DNA of 64,000 nucleotides. It comes from Adenophora triphylla var. japonica. Taxonomy: Eukaryota; Streptophyta; Magnoliopsida; Asterales; Campanulaceae. Each line of letters begins with the position of its first letter. Positions within the stretch are counted from its first letter, which is position 1. The DNA lies in NCBI GenBank assembly GCA_022495995.1, contig JAFEMH010000531.1, positions 427,001 through 491,000 of the forward strand. The letters run 5' to 3'. The notes beneath the pieces are model-generated. The model was not told the DNA's origin and searched no databases. It worked only from the letters and a program-made list of their open reading frames with translations. The position numbers were made by a program, and so were the translations under genes. Of the stretch, positions 44,428 through 56,221 are shown one piece after another.

Positions 44428-44535
44428 TGCTCGGCCGAGCAACTCATATGACTCGGCCGAGCATGACCGTTATTGGAAATTTACACATTGGAAATGACCC
44501 CCTCGACCGAGCAACTCATATGACTCGGTCGAGCA
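44428..44535. repeat. Paired-palindrome array, right cluster at 44.5 kb
   Basis: Motifs at 44428-44441, 44450-44463, 44500-44513 and 44522-44535: within-pair distance 22 in both pairs, pair period 72. The spacer of both pairs reads actcatat-like, so the pairs are tandem copies. Same motif family as the cluster at 43.05-43.27 kb, about 1.2 kb away. Confidence 0.9.
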
Positions 44536-45684
44536 TGACCGGCGGTTTTATCCGGCGGTTGACCGGTTTTTCAAAAAGGCAAACCTTAACCAAACTTCCC
44601 ATTTACCGGTTTCGGTTAGCTGGTTCCGGTTAACAGGCGTTGACCGATTTTGACAGGTTAAAAACCGCCCGATTGGCCGGTCCGGTTTATAAAATGGCCA
44701 CGTCTAAATTGCGGAGGCAGGGGTCAAAGGTTTAACACAGTTGGAAGACCAGTAGCACAAATAAATACGATGCCAGCTGGTATGACCACTGACCGACATA
44801 AAGAAAAAAAATACCAACCTCAATTTCCCATAAGTTCAATTATCTCTCTAATGAATGATCAAAATCAGCATAAGATTTTCACCATCTAGTAATCGCAATA
44901 TTTTGACAAACCAAACCAAAGCTTTTCAGGAGGATTTAGATGGATTAACTCATGCATTCATGCATACAAGTGCACTTTCCAAAAGAAGAAATTCTTTTTC
45001 CGAAAGGAGAAATTCTTTTTCCCAAATAGCATTTCCCAAATAGAAAATGCTATCAACCAGTGATCCAGATATACGACGTAAGTCAAAAGCATTAAGGCTA
45101 GCTCATAGTCTTGAATAGATACTTCTCAGCAAAGGGACTTTAATTCCATGTAGACCAGAGATCCTGATGCTTAATGGCTCTCACTAGGCATGTGCACAAA
45201 TCAAGGGGTATTTCATTTCAAAAAAAGACAAAGCAATCTGAAAAGTTTCTCTACAATATATTATAGCTGCACAGCTACTACAAGATTAACTAAATGCAGG
45301 TTAATTTAAGGTTTATCTATGTGATTATTTCACACAGGTCTTCGTTCAAGAGTTTAGTATCAATTTGCAAGGAAAACCACTTACAGACACACTAAAGCAC
45401 TTCATGAGAGTAAGATAAGGGTTCAAATAATAAGTGCCACGTGTACACTTTAAATATCTGTTTAGGAAGAAAAAATGTATTGACCAGTGATATCCAGTCT
45501 ATACTGGTACTGAAATTACGTTGAAAAAAAGTATTCCTGAGAAACTAATGACGACTCTCAGAAACAATAATGATTAAAGTACGTTGAAGGTCACAGGCTC
45601 TGTTTCCCAGAAAATAGATCTAACATGTGACTTCCTAAATGAAAAAAAGACCTTAGGTACTTCCAAGCATGTAGTCTTATGTTG
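44536..45684. other. Intergenic; ccggt-rich repeat edge then AT-rich DNA
   Basis: 44560-44710 is rich in accggttt/ggttccggtt strings, resembling sub-terminal parts of hAT-like repeats, so the 43-44.7 kb locus may be one large DNA transposon. No target duplication was found. No gene. Confidence 0.4.
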
Positions 45685-45685
45685 C

Positions 45686-45923
45686 TTCCTTCCGTCCCTA
45701 GATAAATGTCCATTTTTTCAAGACTTTTGTCCCAAAATGAATGTCCAAATTTTGGGGAAGTTACTAATCCCTTCCCCGTGAAAAAACAAGTTCTAATTCA
45801 CACTTAGACTCATGAATCATTAACGGTTTTTATGTACTTATGCTACTAAAAATGCTTAAATCTCAATTCTTCTCAAATGTCCCTATAAGTAAAAATTGGA
45901 CATTCATTTAGGGACGGAGGGAG
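45686..45923. mobile_element. Stowaway-type MITE
   Basis: Left end ttccttccgtccctagataaa and right end tttagggacggagggag are inverted repeats of about 20 bp with few mismatches, extending into aatgtcca / tggacatt. TA follows the right end; the left flank is mutated. About 238 bp, no coding capacity. Confidence 0.7.
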
Positions 45924-45925
45924 TA

Positions 45926-47385
45926 CATTACTAGGAATCATGGTTCGTCTTGATTGGGGGAAAAGGTACCTGAATGCAGTTCACTATACATCCTAGATCA
46001 TGGAATGCCTGGGATAGCTTAGCCGAGATGCTCCAAGTCCAACGTGTTTTTATGCTCTAAATGAAAAGTTGAACTCTAGAGATGTTATACTTGAAGAAAA
46101 AAAAAGCCTGCATAGACTTGAAAAGCTTAAGCGTTCTACATCAACTTAATAAGTTGATATCCGTGCTACTATAGAAATAGTAAGAAATTTGTTTAGGATC
46201 GCTATAATCAGAGTTTTGGAACGTAAGTGCACCTTGTCCCACAATAGTTTTTTTGTTTGATAAGATATCCCACAACATAGATAAACCAAGGTTTAGAACA
46301 AGCCATAAAATAAAAATCTCAATGCAAGAAATAAATTTCAAATGAAAGCAACAATGATAACGTATTTCTTCCTCATATCCATAAAACAAGTTAACAAAAA
46401 GATGGTCCATATGGGTACAAGATGAGCCCGGTTTAGCTGAGTGATTTTAGAGTTTCTATCCTAGATTGACAAGAAGGCTCAAATGAAGCTGACCTAAATA
46501 ATGGGTGCAATCCAAATTCAACAAAAGATCCACTTTACATCATATTTAAATGACCATGATCAACTAAAAGCTCAATTGAGCTCATAAACAAACTTTATCA
46601 AGTCAAGTTTATTTTAATATCCATAAGAACACATATTTAACTAAATTATCCAGTTCATGAGCACTCACTAAACGGCATATAAGCAGAAAATGTTTGGGAG
46701 CCTATTTGAGCTAGATTCAGCTTGTTAACTTATCAAAGCTAAAGTTATAAAGATGAATAGACTACATAAAAAATTTAAGGACCTATATTGAAGTGAACAT
46801 AGTAAATCTAAGCCACTTATTGTTCGTATTGTTCACATCTAAACCAGCCTACGAGATTTGAGCAAGCCGATTATGTAAAATGAATAGAGTAAATCGTTAA
46901 GCTTGGTTTCAAGATTTCATCTGTTGAGGACCAATACTGAATTAACCAAATAAGTTCGTAGAAAATAAACTTGCCTAAACCTATATAGCCGAGACTTAAG
47001 GCAGAGATTTTCAATCACATTGAGTTCTTATATTCTATAGAGTCGATAGCAATCAATATCGATTCCATCCTCTCAATATAAAACTTGCCCAAGCCTGCAT
47101 ACACAGCCAAGTTGCAAGACAAAGACTTTACATGAAATTGAGTTATCATATTCTATTACTCTCTAGAGTCGATAATCAGTAGAATAGAAAATCGATATTG
47201 ATCTCTTCCCCTCACCGTTTCCAACAAAGAGTACATGAATCTCATGACTTTCTAGCTCATTAAATCATGCAATTTTAACAAATGCAAAGTCGAGTTTAAT
47301 CAATCAAGGCAAAGTTAAGAATGAACAAATCACTGTCAACAAAAACATCAACATAAAACTAAGAAATCCGAGCTTTACCCGTGAC
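45926..47385. other. 3' flank of the mS38-like gene, no gene seen
   Basis: AT-rich DNA without a convincing ORF. The minus-strand frame 46141-46410 shows no family resemblance. Two diverged direct copies of a stretch including gagtcgata and tcgatatt lie at about 47030-47070 and 47165-47210. Confidence 0.5.
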
Positions 47386-47802
47386 TTAAGAGCAATGGCG
47401 AAGGCGCTTCCTTAGTTTCTTGAGCTTGTGCTTGTTCATCTTCTTCTTTCTCTTCTTCTTCACACTATCAGCCCAAATCATCCTAGACTCATCGCCGTCC
47501 ACCGCCACTTCTTGTGCCTCCACAATCTCAGATAGGGGCAACCCAGAAGATGATATAGGGTTTAAGAAATACCCAAATGAAAAACTTGGGTATGCCTGGA
47601 ATCCATTGAAACTGGTGATTTTATAATCAGTTTTTGAAATCGGGGAGGGGTTGGAATTAGGGTATAGGGTAGGGGTAAATCTGGAATTTGAGAGGGCTCC
47701 GGCGGGAGGGGATGGGAACTGGAACGGTGGTTGGTGGTGAAATAGGGTGGCGATTCTTGAACGTAAGGGCTTGTTTAGAAGCTTTTGAAGAGCTTGTGAC
47801 AT
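47386..47802 (-). CDS. Mitochondrial small ribosomal subunit protein mS38-like (COX24/AURKAIP1 domain)
   Basis: 138 residues, single exon, complete from ATG (47802) to stop. The C-terminal 30 residues (MIWADSVKKKRKKKMNKHKL and a further basic run) match the COX24 C-terminal domain (DUF1713), which includes yeast COX24 and mammalian AURKAIP1, the mitoribosomal protein mS38. The N-terminal 25 residues are rich in Arg, Leu, Ser and lack acids, as in a mitochondrial presequence. The middle is Pro/Ser/Phe-rich and poorly conserved. It probably acts in the mitochondrial small ribosomal subunit. The assignment rests on the conserved tail. Confidence 0.85.
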   Translation of the reverse strand: MSQALQKLLNKPLRSRIATLFHHQPPFQFPSPPAGALSNSRFTPTLYPNSNPSPISKTDYKITSFNGFQAYPSFSFGYFLNPISSSGLPLSEIVEAQEVAVDGDESRMIWADSVKKKRKKKMNKHKLKKLRKRLRHCS

Positions 47803-48169
47803 TGTAGAAGAGTGTGTGAGAAACAGAACGAAGATCGGTAGGGACGGCGGTGGATCAAACCTCTACCTAAAGATTTCCCAGAAAATTTAAAAATAAAAAA
47901 TAAAAAAAGGAAGTGAAATAAAATCAACAATCATTACCCCGGCCCAAAAATATTTGGCGTTGCATGTTTTTTAAAAAAAAAAAATTAAAGCAAAATTAAA
48001 ATTCAAAATGTTTACTTATATAGTAAATAGTTTCAATACGTCAACATTACATAAAATAAACACAATTTACATTTGACTTTTCCTAATTTTACATTTGACT
48101 TTTCCTAAGATTCATCTTTTTAAAACAGGTCAAAACGACGTAGTTTTGAAAAGAAAAGATATTTTCTTT
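47803..48169. other. Region between the mS38-like gene and tRNA-Thr
   Basis: Upstream flank of the minus-strand mS38-like gene. AT-rich with two adjacent copies of catttgacttttccta (48070-48110). T-runs on the minus strand directly after tRNA-Thr (plus-strand aaaa at 48149-48156) can end Pol III transcription. Confidence 0.5.
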
Positions 48170-48241
48170 TGCCCCCATGCAGGATCGAACTACAGACCTC
48201 CAGTTTACAAGACTGGCGCTCTACCACTGAGCTATAGGGGC
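48170..48241 (-). tRNA. tRNA-Thr (anticodon UGU)
   Basis: Read on the minus strand the 72 bases fold as a normal tRNA: acceptor GCCCCTA / TGGGGGC plus discriminator A, D arm GCTC-AGTGGTA-GAGC, anticodon arm CCAGT-CTTGTAA-ACTGG with anticodon TGT, T arm TGTAG-TTCGATC-CTGCA. A box (TAGCTCAGTGG) and B box (TTCGATCC) are intact. No intron. The plus-strand ORF across it is a well-known type of false protein. Confidence 0.93.
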
Positions 48242-49282
48242 TTATTGAGGAATCAATATTATAATAATTATATATTATTAATTCTTTCCAAGATCTTAAA
48301 TCTTGGCAAAAGTTTGTTTTGATCCCCAATAGTTTTAACAACTTGTTGTTTATTTATGTTTCCATATGAACCACATGGGTATGTCTGTTAATTTCTCAAA
48401 TCGAGCTAAACCACTTATGTCTAAAAATCAAATCAAATCATACGATTTAACTCGATTCGACTCCAAATCACGATTTAAACCAAACCGCGATCCCCTACTT
48501 TCCACGAGCATATTCTTACACAGCATCGATGCTAACTGACCTTGTACACTAGACATAACACCATCACACGTTCGTTACATTAAACATTCCATTGAAATAC
48601 TCCTAGTTACATTAATATGTGTACTTCTTAGGATTTCTTAGTTTCCAAACTATTGTTCTAATTTGGTGGGACCAAACATGCAAATATGATGAATAAGGTT
48701 GTTTCTCGTGTAATGTAATACTGCTCTTTGCACTTTTAAAATTGCTAACTACTAGTGTAACACTAAACCTCCAATCAACATACTCCCTCCTCCTCCGTCT
48801 CAAAATAAAATGTTATTTTTATACTTATCCAAGAATTCAAGAATAATAGTTATTTATTTTAGGATGAAGATAGTTTTACTCCCTCCATCTTATTACATTT
48901 TCGGAGACAGTTACGCTCACCGCATCTTCGTGATTCTATGGATTTACAACGATCTCATGACACCACTATAAATACCAGACAACATACAACGTTAAAAGGT
49001 AATGTCTTATTTGCTATTTTGAATATATACGTTATTCATTTCAGTTTATAAGCTCAATACACCATATCTCATCATCATGCCGGAGGGGCTTAGCCGTAGA
49101 CCAACCCCGACAAGTCGTTTGTTCGTGGTTTCAGGTCATTTAGCTGGAGATCAACCTAATTACTAGACTAAGGCTGATCTCGATCGTTTCCTCCATCATC
49201 ATATGTTGTACTTTTTTATTTTTGTCCGTCTCAAAAGGTCACGTTTTAAACCGTGATACAAATGATGATGTACAAATAATAT
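48242..49282. other. Intergenic with second copy of an LTR-like repeat
   Basis: About 48905-49210 is the second copy of the repeat at 35450-35760. A Stowaway-like left end (ctccctcctcctccgtctc) lies at about 48783 and another ctccctcc near 48880, without clear partners. No gene recognised. Ends at aatat, the probable target site of the Tat element. Confidence 0.45.
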
Positions 49283-50103
49283 TGATGAGCCCGGATCTAC
49301 TGGACCGGGCCCGCGCTCGGTCTAGTCCAAGGAACCAGTGACGTGGCAGTTCCTAGACCGCTGGAGGGAAGACCGCGGACAAATAGGCCCTTGTGGTCAA
49401 GACCGTGTCCCTCCTCGCGACCGTCCCATCGAGGACCATTGGGGCCACTGCTCGGCTGGATCCGTGCCCGCATGAGTCATGCCGCATCAACCGTGCTCGC
49501 GTCATATATCTTTGGACCGCGGGCACAACGTTGACCGCGGGCACATCTTCTTCCCGGTTAATGTCAAGCCTTGCGAGCAAGTTAGCTTGCGCTCGACAGG
49601 GCACTGCCGCTCCCCATCACGCATTCAATGCGGCTCGATCCGGCGCCTATTATTCCATTTAATGCATTAAGCGGCTACACGGCTCATGTCACTTTCGGCC
49701 ATGTCCCACAGACGGTCAATGTTCCCTCCCCGACGGGACCAATTAGGCTGCGGACACGTGTAGGCCCAGTCAAATACCAAAGTGCCCCACAGGGTGATCT
49801 CGTGCTTACCTCAGTAAGCACCCATTGCATTGCCTATAAATAGAAGGCCTCTACCCCCTTGGGCAAGGTAAGTTCCATATATACAATTGAGTAAGCTCTT
49901 TTACTCTCTAAACCTAAACACACACACACTCAGAGGTATTGAAGCCTTATTACTCGGTATTCTTACTCTCGCGCTTAGGGCCTGAGTTGGAGTAACATCC
50001 AACTTTGACCTTAACGGTGCTTGTTTGTGTTGTGATCTAGGTACATCAAACCACCAAATATATCTAGCGAGATATCCTTGAACCGCTCCGACCCCGAAAG
50101 GCT
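49283..50103 (+). repeat. Tat element 5' LTR
   Basis: The start is certain from the direct repeat at 61430. The end is uncertain: tggcgtcatcggtgg at 50104 resembles the tggcgccgtctgtgg-type primer site of Tat elements, placing the LTR end just before it. TATA box tataaatag at 49835-49843. gaccgcgggcaca occurs twice, 18 bp apart (49515, 49533). Confidence 0.6.
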
Positions 50104-50339
50104 GTGGCGTCATCGGTGGTTCCATTGCGAGAATCAGAGCTTTCTTTCGTTTTCTCGTTAAAAATCTTTTGTTTTCAAGGCACCTCACGTGTCCTAAACA
50201 AATCCGGTCTTAGAAAGGCTCTTCTTTTTACATCACTAAGTTTTTCCCGTTTAAAACTTTTGTTTTCGAGACACACCTTGTAGTCTAAACAGCGGCTGTC
50301 AAAAGACACTTCTTTTCGATTATTTTCGTCTTTACGAGA

Positions 50340-51800
50340 CATGTCTCAAATTACGAAAAATGCTTTGGTCATTTGACCACTAGAGGAGGAGAACCAAGCC
50401 GAACCCTCCACCATCAATAGGGAAAGGCAAACCAACTCTGTTTTCAACGAGAATGGGGGCCCATTCTCGGCCTCAAAAATCCCGGCTCAGCGAGTTCTCT
50501 ACAGGTTAGCAGGAAGCCCGTCTTGAGAAAGCCCAGGCCTTACTAAACAATAGCCCAAAAACTCCCCAAGCTCACATAAAAAACACCACTCTAACCACCC
50601 CCTTTCCCAGGCAAATCCACGAGAAGGAAGGAAATCCTGGCCTCCAAGTCAAGGCGAGTCGCGGAAGCCGTGGCCATCAAGGATGCGGAGATGGAAATGT
50701 TTGAAATAGAGGCCGATGGAGGCTACGGTTCCCTCGAGGTCACAAAGGTTCTCCCAGCGAGCTCCCGCTAACTCGCTTGCTAGTCAGGCGTAGGGGGCAA
50801 GCCGGGTTGACCCGGCCCTTGGCGCGCGGACAGGCGGCCAAACGGAGCGTGGTGCATGTAGAGGATAGCGAGGAAATGGGGGAAGAGGCACGGTCAGGCC
50901 GCCGTGCGAGTCCCAGCTTGGACCACAGGCTCAGGCCGAGAGAAGGCCGTGGCTCCACGAGCTAAAAAGCGAAGGTTGATGATCGAGAACCCAGGAGTTT
51001 GTGGAATTTATGCGAGAAGATGTGGGAAACCCATCGAAGGCGGCCCAGTGTGGCCGCACCATGGACGCCTTCGGCGATAAAATTGCGCGGGCACCGTCCG
51101 AAAGGGCGAAACCCCCGAGATGGACACCTATGACGGATCCAAAAATGCCAAGAGTCATATGGGAAGGTTTGAGGAGCCGAGATGGCTTTATTCTCCGCGG
51201 ACGAGTCGGTGATGTGCAAGCTTTAGGCTGCGACCTTGGCAAGGCCTATCTTGGATGCTAGCCCTCGAAGCCCGGTGTATCCGATCATTCGATCGGTTCG
51301 AGTTCTCTTCCTCGATGCCTTTGCCGGAGCGAGTGTGCCGCTAGACCAAAGACGAGATCTTGTCCGTGTCAGCGAGGCACCAAACGAGCCTACAAAAGAT
51401 TATATATCCCGGTTCGGGAAGGTGAGCGAGGAGATTGTGGACTGGACGAAGGAGATATCGAGACTATGTTTTGAGGCGGCCTCGGTTCCTCCTTCCTCAA
51501 AATGAATTTTGCCTCCGGCAAACCTAAATCGATGGAGGAAATGTATGAAAGGGCCTCGGCCATTGCCTCGCCGAAGAGCCTAGTGTGCCGCTCCCAGGAA
51601 GCTTTGCGAAAGAAAGGATAAGCCAAGTCCGGGAGACCGCCCGAGCACTGCTCACACCAATAATCGGGGCAAAAACGTAGGGGATCGGAAAGGCTCAAAA
51701 GGCCATGGCAGAAACGGTTTACACGAGCTCACCGACCCGAGGGTGGTGATCATGAGAACCTCGAGACTTTCTGCTCCTCCCCGTAGCTTGAAAGCCAAAT
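50340..51800 (+). pseudogene. Tat gag remnant
   Basis: Pieces in changing frames recall Tat gag: EMDTYDGS with preceding RAKPP near 51090-51140, FLDAFAGASVPLDQRRD (51310-51360; family form has FANQ- or FIGS-type segments) and YISRFGKVSEEIVD near 51400. Multiple stops. Not translatable. Confidence 0.6.
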
Positions 51801-52209
51801 GAGAGGAGTAGACTTAAGTTACGTGAGTATCCACAACGACCGCGGGCACGGGCGAGGTTTCAGTGAGGCGAGTAATCCGGCGAAAATCAATAACGGGGAG
51901 CTAACCGAGTGGGTTAAGGGAAACAATCGCCCCCAATAACAATGATCGGCGGCGGGCACGACACACGCGGGGACCGGACGAGAAATGAAAGAGATAATAA
52001 TGATGACGATTTTGGGGACTATGACATTAACTTCATTGGGGAGGAACCTCCCTCTAGTAGGCGATTGTCCCTCCAAATTCGGACATTAGAGAAGGTTTTC
52101 TCCATCCCCGCCACAGCTCAGGAGGAAGAGCGGGAAGTGGGTTGAAAGGAGTGAACTTGCCTCCACCCTTTTTCATTCCACACGGCCGCTCACCCTCGGA
52201 ATGAGAATC

Positions 52210-52570
52210 AATAGGGCAAACATAGGCCGAGTGTTGGTAGATCTTGGGCTGCCCGCGACATACTCTATTACCATACTTTGATTGGAATGAGAATGACGGA
52301 AGCACATCTCACTCCATATGCGGGCATGCTCGAAGGCTTCACCAACCACGCTTGTAAGGAGTAAAGGGGACGATTGTGTTTGACGTATCTATTGGGGAGA
52401 AACCCATGCGAGAAGACGGCCAAGATAACTTTCATGGTGGTCGATCTTCCTTCCCAATACAATGCCATTCTCGGCGTAGCTGCTCGGGCCGAATTGGGAA
52501 TAGTTGCGTCCGTCCCCCACCAAAGGGTGAAATTTAACACCCGGGCGGGGTTGCTACCATCAAGAACCGG
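52210..52570 (+). pseudogene. Tat protease remnant
   Basis: RVLVDLGLPATYSI (about 52230) corresponds to the retropepsin active-site region, though D-L-G replaces D-S/T/N-G; VVDLPSQYNAILGVA (about 52437) is the conserved second half. Frames differ between the pieces. Inactive. Confidence 0.7.
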
Positions 52571-52949
52571 CCAGAAAGATTCCTCCTCAGAGCACTTTGG
52601 AGGAAAAAAGGAAAGAACGAAAGGCCGGACATCACCGCATGAGATAGAGGGAGAGGACAAAATAATAGAGGGAAAGAGGCGAGGACAAGTCAAAAAAAGG
52701 GGAAAACTCTTGCACTCCCGCCGCCCGTACCGATTGGCATGCTTTCTTTCCATTCCACGAAGGTGGAGCTCAAGATGAGCGAGAAAATCGAAGCGATTGG
52801 CTGCCCTGTTGAGGAGGTTATATTGATCGAGGAGTAGAGGGAAATTGGCCAGTGATATCATATATTGATAGCAGCAACGGCCAGAGCTCGGGTTAACCCC
52901 GACTATTGTCATTGACTCCTTGCACAATCGTGAAATCGGCGACCTTCAA

Positions 52950-53830
52950 CCTAACGACGAGCTCGAGGAGGTGGTAATCAATCCCCACTTTCCCGAGCAA
53001 ACGAGTTAAGGTTGGGGTGGAAATTCACGGCGAGGAGAGAAGGATACTTATTGAGTTCCTTAGAGCAAATTGCGATGTGTTCGCTTGGAGGGTGGAAGAT
53101 ATGCGAGGCATCGGCGAGGACGTGATCCTCCATAAAATCAACGATGACCCATCCTTCAAAAACATTCACCGAGAAATCCGAGATATTTCTCCCAGGAGAA
53201 AGAGATTGCCATCGAGGAAGAGGTGGAAAAATTGCTAAGCGGGGATAATAAAGGAAATCTCCTACCCCGAATGGGCTGACGATGTGGTCATGGTTAAGAA
53301 ATCGATGGCAAATGGAGGATGTGCGTTGATTTCACCGATCTCAACAAGGCATGCCCCAAGGATTGTTTCCCTCTTCCTCGCATAGACAGATTGGTGGATT
53401 ACATGGCCAGGACACGAGTTCTAAGCTTCATTGATGCCTACTCAGGCTACCGTCGAGATCCAGATGGCTCCTGAAGATGTCCGCTCTGTAGCCTTCATTC
53501 TTTGCGGGCAAGACATCTTTGCTACACTATGATGCCACTTTGGGGCTGAAAAATGCGGGAGCCACATATCAGCGCATGGTCAATCTGGTCTTTAAAAACC
53601 AGCTAGGCGAAATGCGGAGGCTACATTGTGACGTATGGTCATAAAAACTAAGGAAAACTCCCACGAGCTCGATGTGGAAGAAACCTTCGAAACTTGCGCC
53701 ACAACAACATGAAGCTAAACCCCCTTAAGTGCGCTTTCGGGGTCGAGGCGGGCAAGTTCCTCGGATTCATGGTCAACCGAGAGAGGGATAGAGGCTAATC
53801 CGAGAGAAAATCCAGGCCCTATTAGACATG
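52950..53830 (+). pseudogene. Tat reverse transcriptase remnant
   Basis: FLRANCDVFAWRVEDM (53055-53105) opens the region; KWRMCVDFTDLNKACPKDCF (about 53305-53365) and PRIDRLVDYMA are typical Tat RT block 2, followed by SFIDAYSGY. The catalytic YVDD block is not readable in frame; NPLKCAFGVEAGKFLGF near 53720-53775 marks the RT end. Several frameshifts and stops. Confidence 0.8.
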
Positions 53831-54466
53831 AAACCTCACTGCTGCGTGAAGGATGTACAAAAACTTCAATGGTCGCATCACCGCACTTGGCCGCTTCATC
53901 TCGCGGTCGGCGAGAGAGATGCCTCCCTTCTTCAAAACTCTCGAAAGGGGAAGAGAGCGATGAATTTACATGGAGCAGAGTGCCATCGGACTTTTGAAGA
54001 AGTCAGAAACATACCTCGGGCGGCCACCTCTGCTCGGCGGCCGGTGCCGGAGAAGAACTCTTTTTGTATTTAGCAATTCTTGATACGCGTGCTTTGTTCT
54101 TGTAAGGGAGGAGAATAACTCCCAAAAACCGAGTTTATTATGTAAGTAAGGCCTTTGTCGCCGTAGAAGGGCGTTATCTTAATATAGAAAAATTAGCTTA
54201 CGCCTTGCTTGTATACGCTCGAAAATTAAGAGCCTACTTTTACGCACATCCTATAAGCTGTACTAGCGAGGCCCCGCTTAGAAAGGTTTTACATAAACCG
54301 AGTCCTCGGGGAGAATGCTAGCAGTCTATAGAGCTCACAGAGTTCCGGATCACCTACTCCCCAGAAAGACAATCAAAGCGCGAGGCCTTAGTTGATTTTG
54401 TAGTAGAATCATCGTTCAAATTAGCGGACGGCGACCTCGGAAAGAAAGCGAGCGAGAATCGAGAAG

Positions 54467-54740
54467 ATGACCCGAAAGCCCGAGCACGAAATTGTTCAAC
54501 CGGGGAGCGTCCGGAAGAGGTATGGACTTTATATGTGGACGGCTCACGCGAGCAAGTTAATCGGTGGAGCGGGCATACTTACGATCGCACCTGCGGGAGA
54601 AATTTATGAGGGCCTTGAGATTCAAGTTCGAGGCATCAAACAATCGAGTGAATATGAAGCAATTATAGCGGGCATGGAATTGGCAAGAGACTTGGGAGTT
54701 CGAATATCGAGATCAATAGTGACTCTCGGCTCATAGTTAA
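54467..54740 (+). pseudogene. Tat RNase H remnant
   Basis: LYMWTAHASKLIGGAGILTI, GLEIQVRGIKQSSEYEAIIA and ELARDLGVR follow the pattern of the second RNase H domain typical of Tat elements; the first catalytic Asp position (YVDG in relatives) reads MWTA, so it is lost or shifted. Confidence 0.75.
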
Positions 54741-55169
54741 TCAAATTAGGGGGAGTATGATACTATCGACCCCGGTACTAGCTCGATCTTGTGGCCTTGC
54801 AAAAACCCTCATCAAAAATTTCACTTACTATGAAATTTGAACCAAGTCATGAGAGAGGACAATGTGGAAGGTGACCTCCTCTCAAGAATAGCAGGAGCAA
54901 GAAATTGGTGAGTTGGAGGCAAATTGCCGAGATTGAATTCACGGAGAGACCTGTATTGATCGAATACGGATAAACAATATTGAGGATCAAGTAAGGAATT
55001 TGGGTGGATGAAATGAAGGATTACATCGAAGCAAACCCTCCACTGAGGACCCGGTAAAGGCTAGAGCCATCGAACGGTGTCCGCGAAATACCTCGTCCTC
55101 GATGGGGTGCTTTTTCGCGATCATTCACCAAGCCTTTACTAAGATGCGTCAAAACTCACATGGTCACCA

Positions 55170-56221
55170 ACTTACTCTATGAGGTCCATGAAGGAGTTTG
55201 TGGCGGACATCCAGTGCTCGCACCCTCTCGAGACAGATCAAATTCCAAGGATTCTTTTGGCCCGCAATGAGAAGGGATGCGCGGGAGTATGTTAGAAAAT
55301 GTGATAAGTGCCGAGAGATTTGCGGACATCCACTAGACTACCATCAGCCGGAAGCGGACTTTGGTTGTAACATCGTGGCCGTTTGATACGTGGGGGATAG
55401 ATCTTATTGGACCATTTCAAGCTGCTAGAGGAAGCATCGAAGTATGCCGTGGTGGCCGTGGATTATTTTACCAAGTGGACGGAAGCAAGGGCTTAGCCAC
55501 TATTTCCGAGATAACACTATCGGTTTTGTCCACGACCACATCTATTGTCGATTTGGGGTTCCCAGAGCAATAATTTCGGATAATGGCACCCAATTCTCCG
55601 CAAAATTCAACTGCTTGAATGTGTGAGAATGAAGGTGCAACACCGTAAGTCCGCGATTGCCTATCCTCGAAATGGTCAAGGCGAGGCCGCGAACAAGCTA
55701 GTCTGGCGCCTTAAAGAAAAATTTGGAAGGACGAGGAGGACGTTGGTTGGGACGAGCTCCGGATCGCATTATGGGTTGTCCGCACCACAATAAGAAATTC
55801 AACGGGAGAAACTCCGCTTCTCGCTCACGTATGGGTCGGAAGCAATGGCTCCGGTTGAGGTAGCCCTACCCTCGTGCAGTCACATGCTTCGACGAGTCTC
55901 AAAGCGAGGCAAGCCGAAGGTGTGACACGGACGATCTCGAAGGAAAGAGAATGCGGGCACATGAAAAAATGGTGAACTACAAACAGAAGCGAAGAAGCAC
56001 CATGATAAAAGAGTAAATAGGAGGAGTTTTCGGTTGGAGGCCGGGTACTCGAAGCGTGGAGGTCGAGGACCCACAGTTTCAACAAATTTGTCCCAAAATG
56101 GGAAGGTCCGTATGAGGTCACAAAGATAGTCAAAGAGGGCACCTACATATTGCGACCAAAAGAGGGAGAAGAGCTTAAGCACGCTTGGAATAGCGACCAT
56201 CTTAAGAGATACTTCTTTTAA
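55170..56221 (+). pseudogene. Tat integrase remnant
   Basis: Zinc-binding part: HEGVCGGH near 55185 and CDKCREICGHP near 55300; core: WPFDTWGIDLIGPF (about 55380), VDYFTKWTEA, ISDNGTQFSAKF (about 55573); C-terminal GPYEVTKIVKEGTYILRP and HAWNSDHLKRYFF ending at stop 56219-56221. Pieces lie in different frames. Confidence 0.82.

Noticed and set aside
47420..47626. Plus-strand ORF in the mS38-like gene
   Set aside because: Shadow frame; the minus strand has the conserved COX24 tail.
48095..48322. ORF on the plus strand over the tRNA (SNYRPPVYKTGALPLSYRG)
   Set aside because: Typical false protein from antisense of a tRNA gene; the tRNA fold is complete.
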